A model generated the notes under the pieces. The model searched no databases and had not been told where the DNA came from. It was given only the letters and a program-made list of their open reading frames with translations. A stretch of DNA of 64,000 bases, taken from the NCBI GenBank assembly GCA_002050365.1, contig MWYZ01000036.1, positions 1 through 64,000 on the forward strand, written 5' to 3'. The translations under genes were made by a program, and so were the position numbers. Positions 9,745-19,165 of the stretch are shown in pieces; within the stretch, counting starts at the first letter, position 1, and every line of letters begins with the position of its first letter. The stretch comes from Acidobacteria bacterium 28-1. Lineage in GTDB: Bacteria > Acidobacteriota > Blastocatellia > Pyrinomonadales > Pyrinomonadaceae.

Positions 9745-10260
9745 GTGAGTGAAAGATTAGAAAAATTAAATCAACTTCCACGCGAAACGGGAGAAGCCGA
9801 TTTTATGAATTGCTGCGGCTCGCAAACTTGGGCGCGTTTGATGACCGAAGCGCGACCGTTTGCCCGTGTCGCCGCGCTGTTGAATCAAGCCGAACAAATC
9901 TGGCTGAATCTCGACTCGCAAGATTGGCTCGAAGCGTTTGCCGCGCATCCGAAAATCGGCGCACGAAAAGCCGTTTTGCAGCAATCGGCGCAATCTGCCG
10001 AATGGTCAAACGCGGAACAGGCAGGCACGCAAACCGCCGCCGATTCGCTGCGAACTGAATTAGAAAAGGCTAACCGTTTGTATGAAGAGAAATTCGGGTT
10101 TATATTTATCGTTTGTGCAACAGGAAAAAGCGCGGAAGAAATGCTCGACCTTTGCCGTCGTCGTTTGAACAATTCCGCTGACGCGGAAATTCGCATCGCG
10201 GCTGATGAGCAGAGAAAGATAACGGAAATCCGGTTAAAAAAATTGTTGGGAATTGAATGA
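9745..10260 (+). CDS. uraD: 2-oxo-4-hydroxy-4-carboxy-5-ureidoimidazoline (OHCU) decarboxylase
   Basis: FMNCCGSQTWARLM, AAHPKIG, EKFGFIFIVCATGKSAEEML signatures; gene context. Confidence 0.92.
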   Translation: MSERLEKLNQLPRETGEADFMNCCGSQTWARLMTEARPFARVAALLNQAEQIWLNLDSQDWLEAFAAHPKIGARKAVLQQSAQSAEWSNAEQAGTQTAADSLRTELEKANRLYEEKFGFIFIVCATGKSAEEMLDLCRRRLNNSADAEIRIAADEQRKITEIRLKKLLGIE

Positions 10261-10598
10261 GCGCAATCACGACACATATTTTAGATGTTTCGGCTGGCTG
10301 TCCAGCGCGTGGTGTTCCGGTTACGCTGGAGCAACAGACGACAACAGGTTGGGAAATCATCAGCAGAGGCGCGACGGACGAAGACGGACGCTTGCGCGAC
10401 TTGCTCGATTCAAAAGCAATTTTGCAGGCGGGAAATTACCGGCTCACATTTGACACCGAAACTTATTTCACGCAGCAACAAATCGAAGGTTTTTATCCGC
10501 AGGTAACGGTGGCATTTACCGTGCGCGACGCGGCGCAGCATTTCCACGTTCCGTTACTGCTGAGTCCGTTCGGTTACTCGACTTATCGCGGAAGTTAA
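10257..10598 (+). CDS. uraH: 5-hydroxyisourate hydrolase (transthyretin-like)
   Basis: THILDVSAGCPARGVPVTLE, C-terminal HFHVPLLLSPFGYSTYRGS; 4-bp overlap with uraD. Confidence 0.95.
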   Translation: MSAITTHILDVSAGCPARGVPVTLEQQTTTGWEIISRGATDEDGRLRDLLDSKAILQAGNYRLTFDTETYFTQQQIEGFYPQVTVAFTVRDAAQHFHVPLLLSPFGYSTYRGS

Positions 10599-10602
10599 AT
10601 TT

Positions 10603-11448
10603 ATGTCAGTCAAAATAGTCCATAACAATTACGGCAAATCGCGTGTGCGGCTTTTGAAGGTAGCGCGGCTTGGTGAATGGCACGAATTACAGGAAACTAC
10701 CGTCAAAATCGCGTTTGAAGGCGAATTTACGGAAGTTCACACCGTCGGCGACAACAGCCATGTGCTGCCCACCGACACGATGAAGAATACGGTTTATGCA
10801 TTAGCCTCGCAGACACAGGAAATTGAGGAAATCGAGACTTTTGCTATGCGTCTGGCGAATCATTTTTTGACGAATAATTCGCCCGTAAAAAGAGTTATTA
10901 TCGAAATTGCCGAACACGGCTGGACGCGGATGGCTTTCGGCGGGCAATCACACCCGCATTCTTTCATCAAAGGCAGTAACGAAAAGCACACTGCAAAGGT
11001 TAGTATTATGCACGAAGGCGCAACGATTGAATCCGGTGTTGAAGATTTAATTGTCCTGAAAACAACCAAATCGGGTTTTGTCGGCTACATCAAAGACCAA
11101 TACACAACTTTGCCGGAAACGACTGACAGAATCCTTGCCACTTCCATCAAAGCCGATTGGCGTTACGCTGATTCGGAAAAAGCTGCGGGCGACACTTGGC
11201 GCGACGTGCGGCAAACGATTATTGAAACTTTTGCCGAACACAACAGCCTTTCGGTGCAGCACACGCTTTATGCAATGGGCGAAGCCGTGTTGGAAAAATT
11301 TCCCGACATTGCGGAAATATCGTTCTCGCTGCCGAATATACACTACCTGCCGTTAGATTTGGCACGCTTAGGCTTGGAGAACGGCAATCAAATATTCCTG
11401 CCGACGGACGAGCCGCACGGGTTGATAGAAGCAAGATTGTCGCGTTAG
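10603..11448 (+). CDS. Urate oxidase (factor-independent uricase)
   Basis: NNYGKSRVRLLKVAR, VGDNSHVLPTDTMKNTVYALA, VLKTTKSGFVGYIKDQYTTLPETTDRILATSIKADWRY, FSLPNIHYLPLDLA. Confidence 0.96.
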   Translation: MSVKIVHNNYGKSRVRLLKVARLGEWHELQETTVKIAFEGEFTEVHTVGDNSHVLPTDTMKNTVYALASQTQEIEEIETFAMRLANHFLTNNSPVKRVIIEIAEHGWTRMAFGGQSHPHSFIKGSNEKHTAKVSIMHEGATIESGVEDLIVLKTTKSGFVGYIKDQYTTLPETTDRILATSIKADWRYADSEKAAGDTWRDVRQTIIETFAEHNSLSVQHTLYAMGEAVLEKFPDIAEISFSLPNIHYLPLDLARLGLENGNQIFLPTDEPHGLIEARLSR

Positions 11449-11519
11449 CCGATTTGCTTGTCAATTTTGCTTTATCAATTGCCTCCGGCTTTAGCTCGAG
11501 GATAAAGTTTGATAAAAGA

Positions 11520-11617
11520 CAAACGGCTTTAGCCCAAAGCAAAATAAATTTATTCCTTGTAGCTTTAGCTAAAGCTACAAGGAATAATCCTTTTTAAGAT
11601 TTGGCTAAAGCCGTTTG
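11520..11617. repeat. Nested inverted-repeat element with a perfect 34-bp palindrome (GGCTTTAGCC-type REP)
   Basis: CAAACGGCTTTAGCCCAAA (11520-11538) vs TTTGGCTAAAGCCGTTTG (11600-11617); core ATTCCTTGTAGCTTTAGCTAAAGCTACAAGGAAT (11552-11585) is fully self-complementary. Confidence 0.88.
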
Positions 11618-11687
11618 GTTATTGGCATACTAAACCACTAGCTGATGCTAGGGGCAATTTATTTAGGAAAAATTTAACAAATTTACT

Positions 11688-13022
11688 ATGACAACAACAT
11701 TTTCTCAGGAATCAATGCAGGAAATTACCGAAGGATTACAATCATCTTTCGCCGCGTTTGCATCGCGTTATCCGGGCGAATCGGGTCGCCGTCAGCCGGT
11801 GCATACGGTTTATGGCGGCGCACATCTTTTTAAATCGGATACCGCGCCGCGTCTTGGCACACTTGCGTTGCGCTCATTTGAAACGTATGCGCCCGATGCT
11901 GTGACATTCGCGCAGGCACTCGAACTGCCGGACAAATTAGCCGATACGATTTACGAGCGAGTTCGGGAAAAACTTGTGCGCGAAGCAGTTGAAGATTTCC
12001 GCATTGATTTTGAAGACGGCTACGGCACACGCCCTGACGAAGAAGAGGACGGACACGCTGTATCAGCCGCGCGGGTAGCTGCCGAAGGTCTTGAAGCAGG
12101 CACATTGCCACCGTTTCTCGGCATCCGCATCAAAACATTTTCTGAAGAACTTCATGCTCGCAGTATCCGCACGCTCGATTTGTTTTTGACGACGCTTGTC
12201 GAATCTGCCGGCGGACGCTTGCCGGAAAATTTTGTGGTTACACTGCCGAAAATCGTGCATCCCGCGCAAGTGGCGACTCTCGCCGACATCTTCGATTTGC
12301 TTGAGCCGAAACTCGGTCTGCCGACAGGCTCGCTCAAAATGGAGATGATGGTTGAAACGACACAATCAATCATCAATGAACGCGGCGAAACGAATCTGCC
12401 GCAACTGCTCGATGCCGCTCGCGGACGTTGTGTCGCGGCACATTTCGGGACTTACGATTACACCGCTAGCTGCAGCATCACCGCCGCGTATCAGGATATG
12501 CTGCATCCAGCCTGCGATTTCGCACGCCATATGATGCAGGTTTCCTTTGGCGGAACGGGAATCTGGTTGTCGGACGGCGCGACAAATATTATGCCCGTCG
12601 CGCCGCATCGCGGAGAGTTGACTGCGGAACAGGAAGCGGAGAACCGCGCCGTTGTACATCGCGCGTGGAAGCTACATTACGACCACGTTCGACATTCACT
12701 CACTAACGCTTTCTATCAAGGTTGGGATTTGCATCCGGCTCAGTTTCCGACGCGTTACGCGGCAGTCTACACATTCTTTCTCGAAGGCTTGAACGCGGCT
12801 TCCGAACGACTGAGCAACTTTATCGCAAAGGCGGCGCAGGCGACGCTCGTCGGTGATGTTTTTGACGACGCGGCAACCGGACAAGGGCTGCTCAATTATT
12901 TCCTCCGCGCCATTAACTGCCGCGCTCTTACCGAACAGGAAGCGCAGGATTTAACCAGCCTTTCGGTGGATGAACTTCAGTCCGGTTCGTTTGTAAAGAT
13001 TTTGCAAAATCGGCAAAAATAG
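11688..13022 (+). CDS. DUF6986-like aldolase/citrate-lyase-superfamily protein associated with purine catabolism
   Basis: RQPVHTVYGGAHLFKSDTAPRLG..., FRIDFEDGYG, GSLKMEMMVETTQSI, AAHFGTYDYTASCSI resemble the HpcH/HpaI aldolase/malate-synthase-like barrel. Confidence 0.7.
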   Translation: MTTTFSQESMQEITEGLQSSFAAFASRYPGESGRRQPVHTVYGGAHLFKSDTAPRLGTLALRSFETYAPDAVTFAQALELPDKLADTIYERVREKLVREAVEDFRIDFEDGYGTRPDEEEDGHAVSAARVAAEGLEAGTLPPFLGIRIKTFSEELHARSIRTLDLFLTTLVESAGGRLPENFVVTLPKIVHPAQVATLADIFDLLEPKLGLPTGSLKMEMMVETTQSIINERGETNLPQLLDAARGRCVAAHFGTYDYTASCSITAAYQDMLHPACDFARHMMQVSFGGTGIWLSDGATNIMPVAPHRGELTAEQEAENRAVVHRAWKLHYDHVRHSLTNAFYQGWDLHPAQFPTRYAAVYTFFLEGLNAASERLSNFIAKAAQATLVGDVFDDAATGQGLLNYFLRAINCRALTEQEAQDLTSLSVDELQSGSFVKILQNRQK

Positions 13023-13331
13023 ATAAGCAGCTCCGCGAAAAACTTTATAAACACCAATAATCTCGCGGAAAATCAGCCTTCCCTCCTTGATTTTCCAGAT
13101 ACTTTGGCTAATATTTTTAACTAAAGCAACAAAAAATTTGTCAGTTATTCGGTAGACGAAAGGACACAAGAAGATTATGAACTGCTTATGGATTGGGGTA
13201 ATTGGTATTTACTTGAATCTCGTGGTGTTTTTATTAACCGACTATTCTCTTTGGTATTTTTTCGGATTAATAGTTTGCAGGGTCGGAATAAATGATAGCT
13301 GATAGATAAAACACGCGCTGAGTCGGACGTG

Positions 13332-13399
13332 AGGGCGAAACAGCGACTTTCATCAAAACTTGCGTGTTAAATTTACGTTGTGTGTAGCCGGTTTCGCCC

Positions 13400-13400
<1 letters not shown>
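13332..13400. repeat. 10-bp inverted repeat next to the IS110 end
   Basis: AGGGCGAAAC (13332-13341)/GTTTCGCCCT (13391-13400). Confidence 0.6.
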
Positions 13401-14544
<1,144 letters not shown>

Positions 14545-14655
14545 CTGACTCTGAACAGGTCATAACTCCGCCCCGGCTTCACCGTCGCCGTTCGGTTATC
14601 GCCAAAGTTTGCGGCTTTGTGCGACATCTGTCAACATACAAACTCCGCCGTTCTC

Positions 14656-14690
14656 CGTCTCAAGAACGCCCCTTTTTGAGACGCTTTTTT
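14656..14690 (+). terminator. Terminator-like hairpin outside the IS110 upstream end
   Basis: CGTCTCAA...TTGAGACG followed by cTTTTTT. Confidence 0.55.
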
Positions 14691-14870
14691 GCTTTAATAA
14701 ATAAAATTTAAAACCCAATAAAACACAGCTTAATTTTGCAGTTCTATCTCTTAAACCGTCTAATAATTTAAGAACAAAGAGTTACGCCCTTTCAGGGCTG
14801 ATAAGGAAACCCACGCTGCAAGCAGACGGGGAATTCTTTTCGATTAAACTTAATATTTTGTCTTAATTTT

Positions 14871-15194
14871 TTAACTACTAATTATTGAGTGAACATAATC
14901 GTTATACTTTAAATCTATACCAGCGTTTTTTAGGCAGCGTTGAATTGTCTTGTTATTTACTTTGAGCCGTCTTGCAACAAGTGTTTGTGTCGGAAAAGTG
15001 TAGCTTCCTTTGAATTTTTCAATCGTCTCAATAATTTTGTTTAATGTGATCTTAGGCGTTAGGTTTTTAGTTCCTTTGATTCTTCCGCCTTGCGTCGGAA
15101 CGAAAGTTGTAATTTTGATTTCGTTTTCTTCGCGCACTTCATCTTCTTTATAACGCCAAAGCAAACCTTTGAAATAAGTTTTAAGATTGCCCAC
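14871..15194 (-). CDS. Hypothetical protein, possible HTH
   Basis: 107 aa ORF overlapping the upstream ORF by 14 bp; TLVARRLKVNNKTIQRCLKNAGI resembles a helix-turn-helix. Confidence 0.5.
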   Translation of the reverse strand: MGNLKTYFKGLLWRYKEDEVREENEIKITTFVPTQGGRIKGTKNLTPKITLNKIIETIEKFKGSYTFPTQTLVARRLKVNNKTIQRCLKNAGIDLKYNDYVHSIISS

Positions 15195-15678
15195 AATGTT
15201 GTTGTAACTTTCCTTTTGTTTTAGGATTTTCGGCTTCTTGGCTTCTATAACAAGCCCATGCTAGGTGATAAATATCTCGCTGAAGGCGGAAAGCAATCCG
15301 GCGTTCAAGTTCCATAACTGCCGCATTTGCTTTCGCCGTACCTAATCCTTTGAGCATATATTTGAAATGTCTTCCCGTGCCTTTTGCCGCAATCAATAGC
15401 TCAAGGTCATCTGATTCATTAAGCGTAAATCTTACGTCAAATTCAAAATGAAATTCGCGGCGTGGACAATCATCGTTTGGCGTTGGCAATCCTTCACCTT
15501 CGCGCTCAAAACAACCTAACTTTCTGCCGAAGGTAACGCCTTTTGCGTTAGAATCTTGGAATTTGAAAATTCCAAGTTCTTCGCCTTCGGGCGAATCGGC
15601 AAGTTTCATCAAAGCATCAACATTATCTTCACCAATCTTAAATTCAATTTCCTTTTTGTAATGATTATTCTTTTTCAT
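15181..15678 (-). CDS. Hypothetical protein
   Basis: 165 aa ORF; no family recognised; just inside the right end of the tRNA-flanked segment. Confidence 0.5.
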   Translation of the reverse strand: MKKNNHYKKEIEFKIGEDNVDALMKLADSPEGEELGIFKFQDSNAKGVTFGRKLGCFEREGEGLPTPNDDCPRREFHFEFDVRFTLNESDDLELLIAAKGTGRHFKYMLKGLGTAKANAAVMELERRIAFRLQRDIYHLAWACYRSQEAENPKTKGKLQQHCGQS

Positions 15679-15689
15679 AGCCTATAATT

Positions 15690-15710
15690 TGAGTGCCTAT
15701 TGAGTGCCAA
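15690..15710 (+). repeat. 21-bp direct repeat, copy 2 (candidate arm-type recombination site)
   Basis: TGAGTGCCTATTGAGTGCCAA, identical to 6752-6772. Confidence 0.85.
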
Positions 15711-15825
15711 GCATACCAAACTTAGCAAAACTCAATAGAACTATTATAAACTGAAAAGCGATAAAATGCAGTATAAACGGAAGTCAGGTAAAGTTAGCTA
15801 AACTCAAGAAAACAAACGGTTAAGG

Positions 15826-15870
15826 CTGGCAGTCATAAGGTTAGGGGTTCGATCCCACTCGACTCCACCA
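15826..15870 (+). repeat. Right copy (attR-like) of the tRNA-Ala 3'-end direct repeat
   Basis: CTGGCAGTCATAAGGTTAGGGGTTCGATCCCACTCGACTCCACCA; three mismatches vs 6659-6703; no 5' tRNA half present. Confidence 0.9.
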
Positions 15871-16055
15871 CTTTAACACTAATAAAACAAATAACTTAGA
15901 GAGATAAAAAGGTAGCTCGAAACAGAGTTGCCTTTTTCATCGAATCCTGAATTTTGTGAGAGGTTTGTTGTAAAACTTGATAAAAAAAGGATTAGATGCT
16001 ATTTCTTAGAAGTCTATTTTCAATCAAATCATTTCAAAGTAATTAAGGAGACATA

Positions 16056-17789
16056 ATGAAACAGTTAAATCGTATTCTTTTAAGCTTGGGTTTGGGGCTT
16101 TTTTTGGTCGTGAACTTCGCGTTTGCAGGTGATAACACGCCGAAAAATAGGAAAACAACGCAAAAGCCGGTCGAGATAAGAATTGTTGCTTGGGGACCGA
16201 CACAAGCGGAAGTGGACGCGGCAAAATCGCGCGTCGAGCAAAGCACGGCGGTGCAAGACGCGCTCAAAGGCACGAAATATCGGGTGATGTCATTTGATTA
16301 CATCGAAACAGGAGACAAATCGCGTCCGGCTCAGGTTCCGACCCGGTTTCGCGTCATTTTTTATGATTATACAAACAACCGGACTTTTGTTGCCGAAGGT
16401 GATTTTGCCGCAAAAGAAAAAATTGCGGTGCGCCAGGAAAATTTTGAACCGGGCGTGAGCAACGAAGAACTCGAAGAAGCCTTTGAAATGATAAAAAATG
16501 ATTCCAAATTCGTTTTGCCGTATAAACAAAATAAATTGACAATCGCACCGGCAATGCCGCCGACTTCCTATCTCAATGGTGAGCGTTTGGTAAATATAAG
16601 TATTAAAACACTGCCGGAAGGCTCCAATCAGATTGTTGGCATCAGCTTTAAGAATGGAAATATAGTTCGCTATGAAAACAACGCGCCGCCGACTGCAAAA
16701 GCTGAACCTGATGTTTGCGGTATTCCTTCGGCAGGACAAAGCACTACTTCAAATGGCACAGCCGGACAATATCAAGTAACGGTTTTGCAGAATGGCGCAC
16801 CGCTTTGGGAAATGTTGGTTATTCGCCCTTCGGCTTCGTCAGGTAATACAAGTGAGCGTTCGGGCATTGAAGTGCGCGATGTGCGATTCAGAGGAAAATC
16901 GGTTCTCAAACGCGGGCACGCGCCGATTTTGAACGTGCAATATGCGGGCAATGTGTGCGGACCTTATCGGGATTGGCAATATCAAGAAGGTATGTTTAAT
17001 GCACCCAGCGAAGGTGCCAGCGACCCGGCTCCGGGAATCAGAATTTTAGCACCCGGACAAATTGCCACCACCGCACTCGATACCGGCAACGATACGGGAA
17101 ATTTTCGGGGTGTCGCTATTTATATGCAAGATACAAATATTACCGATCTTGGACCCGAACTTGTGATGGTTTCTGAAATGAATGCAGGTTGGTATCGTTA
17201 CATTATGGAATGGCGGTTTGCGCCGGACGGCACAATTCGACCACGTTACGGTTTTGGTGCAGTCACCAGTTCCTGCGTTTGTGCTACACATTTTCACCAC
17301 GTTTATTGGCGATTTGATTTTGACATCGTTAGCCCAATCAATAATATTTACCAAATTGAAATCGGACCCGCAGGCTCGACAGAAGACTTAATTTCACCAA
17401 TTATAAATGAAGTTACTCGTCTGAGAGATTTTTCGGTATATCGTAGTTTTATCATTCAAAATTCAACCAGCAACGAAGCATATATACTATCGCCGAATCT
17501 CACAGATGGAACAACTGATGCCTACGGCGGAGGTGATGTTTGGTTTTTGCGCTACCAAGCAGGAATAGGGGGCGAACCCGCTGAACTTAACGACCCGAAT
17601 ACCAGCACAGCCGCTAATCTTGCACCGTGGTTGAATAATGAATCGCTAAGTAATCAAGATTCGGTGATTTGGTATGCGGGACACTTTACTCATGCCGACA
17701 CCGGCGCATTAATTAATCCCGACCGGAGCGGCGATGTCTTGTCCGGCGAATATGTTATCGGTCCTGATATTCGTCCGTTGCGCTGGTAA
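16056..17789 (+). CDS. Secreted copper-amine-oxidase-like protein (divergent)
   Basis: N-terminal signal peptide; C-terminal AGWYRYIMEWRFAPDGTIRPRYGFGAV...THFHHVYWRFDFDI resembles the amine oxidase TPQ region and HxH copper-ligand block. Confidence 0.6.
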   Translation: MKQLNRILLSLGLGLFLVVNFAFAGDNTPKNRKTTQKPVEIRIVAWGPTQAEVDAAKSRVEQSTAVQDALKGTKYRVMSFDYIETGDKSRPAQVPTRFRVIFYDYTNNRTFVAEGDFAAKEKIAVRQENFEPGVSNEELEEAFEMIKNDSKFVLPYKQNKLTIAPAMPPTSYLNGERLVNISIKTLPEGSNQIVGISFKNGNIVRYENNAPPTAKAEPDVCGIPSAGQSTTSNGTAGQYQVTVLQNGAPLWEMLVIRPSASSGNTSERSGIEVRDVRFRGKSVLKRGHAPILNVQYAGNVCGPYRDWQYQEGMFNAPSEGASDPAPGIRILAPGQIATTALDTGNDTGNFRGVAIYMQDTNITDLGPELVMVSEMNAGWYRYIMEWRFAPDGTIRPRYGFGAVTSSCVCATHFHHVYWRFDFDIVSPINNIYQIEIGPAGSTEDLISPIINEVTRLRDFSVYRSFIIQNSTSNEAYILSPNLTDGTTDAYGGGDVWFLRYQAGIGGEPAELNDPNTSTAANLAPWLNNESLSNQDSVIWYAGHFTHADTGALINPDRSGDVLSGEYVIGPDIRPLRW

Positions 17790-17813
17790 AATTCATTCTG
17801 ATTTTCAGATAAC

Positions 17814-17849
17814 AAAAGCCCGCCAAGTTGTTCACAGCGCGGGCTTTTT
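17814..17849 (+). terminator. Rho-independent terminator after the amine-oxidase-like gene
   Basis: AAAAGCCCGC...GCGGGCTTTTT. Confidence 0.85.
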
Positions 17850-17962
17850 CAGTGCAATTTATTCATTAGAAAAATACCGGCAGATATTGCGCGAAACGGT
17901 TCGACGACACGCGGCGTTTCAACCGGCGAACGGAAACATTAAGACGCAAGCCGTGATTGACC

Positions 17963-18133
17963 AAGTCCGACGATATTGCCATTGCGCGAATCGGTGATGA
18001 AATGTGCGTTAAAGAATTGTTTATTGATGAAGAAGGTAAAGTCCTTTTGATACCAAAAAAGATAATTACAAAGCCTTTCTCAATCGAAAAATTTTATTAC
18101 CGAGGCAAATCATACTGCCCAAGATTGATATAA
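17963..18133 (+). pseudogene. Remnant of an S24/LexA-like peptidase C-terminal domain
   Basis: KSDDIAIARIGDEMCVKELFIDEEGKVLLIPKK...PFSIEKF resembles the S24 C-terminal half; in-frame stop just upstream, no N-terminal domain. Confidence 0.5.
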
Positions 18134-18178
18134 TCTTGTATTTTCCGATGATATAGTTGCGCTTTAGAAAGATTTTAA

Positions 18179-19126
18179 CTACGCCAATAAATCAAAAGCG
18201 AGTCGCGCCGCGCCCAATATTCCGGCATCGTCTCCTAATTCGCCACGCACTATTTTCGCTCGGACGGATGAACCTCCATAAGCTCTTCGGCGGATTGTTT
18301 CCTGCATTTGAGGCATAAATAATTTCCATCCTGCGCTTGCTCCGCCGCCGACTACAACGATTTCAGGATTTAGAACGTTTAATAAACTGGTCAGCGCAAC
18401 ACCGAGATAGAACCCCATTTGCCGGAAGACTTCCAACGCCAACTCGTCCCCGTTTGTTCCGGCTTGAAATACTTCAAAAGCCTTTAATTGTGCGTTATTC
18501 TTTAACGCCGATTCAGGATATTGCGCCTCCAATTCTTTAGCTATCCGAACAATCGCCGATGCTGAGGAGTATTGTTCAACGCAGCCACACGAACCGCAAC
18601 GGCAGGGCACACCGAATGCTTCAACGCAAAGATGTCCGATTTCTCCAGCCCTTCCGCCGGCTCCGCGCAAAACTTTTCCGTCAATAATAATTCCGCCTCC
18701 GACGCCCGTGCCAAGCGTCACGTAAATTGAATTTTTACATCCTTTTGACACGCCGAGCCAATTTTCCCCGACTGCCGCCACATTAGCATCGTTTTCGAGA
18801 ACCGCTTTGATTCCGAGTTTATTTTCAAGTGCGGCGACCATTCTGAAATCATTCAAAGCAGCTAAGTTTGGAGCCGTTATAATTATGCCGTCACTGACGT
18901 TAACGGTTCCGGGAACAGCGGTGGAGATTGCCTTAACTTGAAAACCGTCGCAGTTTTCCCGACATTCATTTGCGGATTCGACAATTGCCTCGACAATTTC
19001 GTCCGCACATTCGCCGCGAGGAGTTTCACGTCTGGTGCGATACAAAATCGTCCCTTGACAATCAATTGCCGCCATTCGCAAATTCGTTCCGCCCAAATCG
19101 GCAGCTAAAACAATTTCTCTATTCAT
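18179..19126 (-). CDS. ROK family sugar kinase (glucokinase-like)
   Basis: LAADLGGTNLRMA, GTGVGGGIIIDGKVLRGAGGRAGEIGHL, CRCGSCGCVEQYSS. Confidence 0.92.
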   Translation of the reverse strand: MNREIVLAADLGGTNLRMAAIDCQGTILYRTRRETPRGECADEIVEAIVESANECRENCDGFQVKAISTAVPGTVNVSDGIIITAPNLAALNDFRMVAALENKLGIKAVLENDANVAAVGENWLGVSKGCKNSIYVTLGTGVGGGIIIDGKVLRGAGGRAGEIGHLCVEAFGVPCRCGSCGCVEQYSSASAIVRIAKELEAQYPESALKNNAQLKAFEVFQAGTNGDELALEVFRQMGFYLGVALTSLLNVLNPEIVVVGGGASAGWKLFMPQMQETIRRRAYGGSSVRAKIVRGELGDDAGILGAARLAFDLLA

Positions 19127-19165
19127 AAAGATAATTGAAATTAATAAATTTACAATTTTTATCCG

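Noticed and set aside
15826-15870. A third functional tRNA
   Set aside because: Only the 3' half is present; the 5' acceptor strand and D-arm are missing, so it is an att-like remnant.
17734-17997. 87-aa ORF after the amine-oxidase-like gene
   Set aside because: Spans the terminator hairpin and overlaps the S24 remnant in another frame; no family features.
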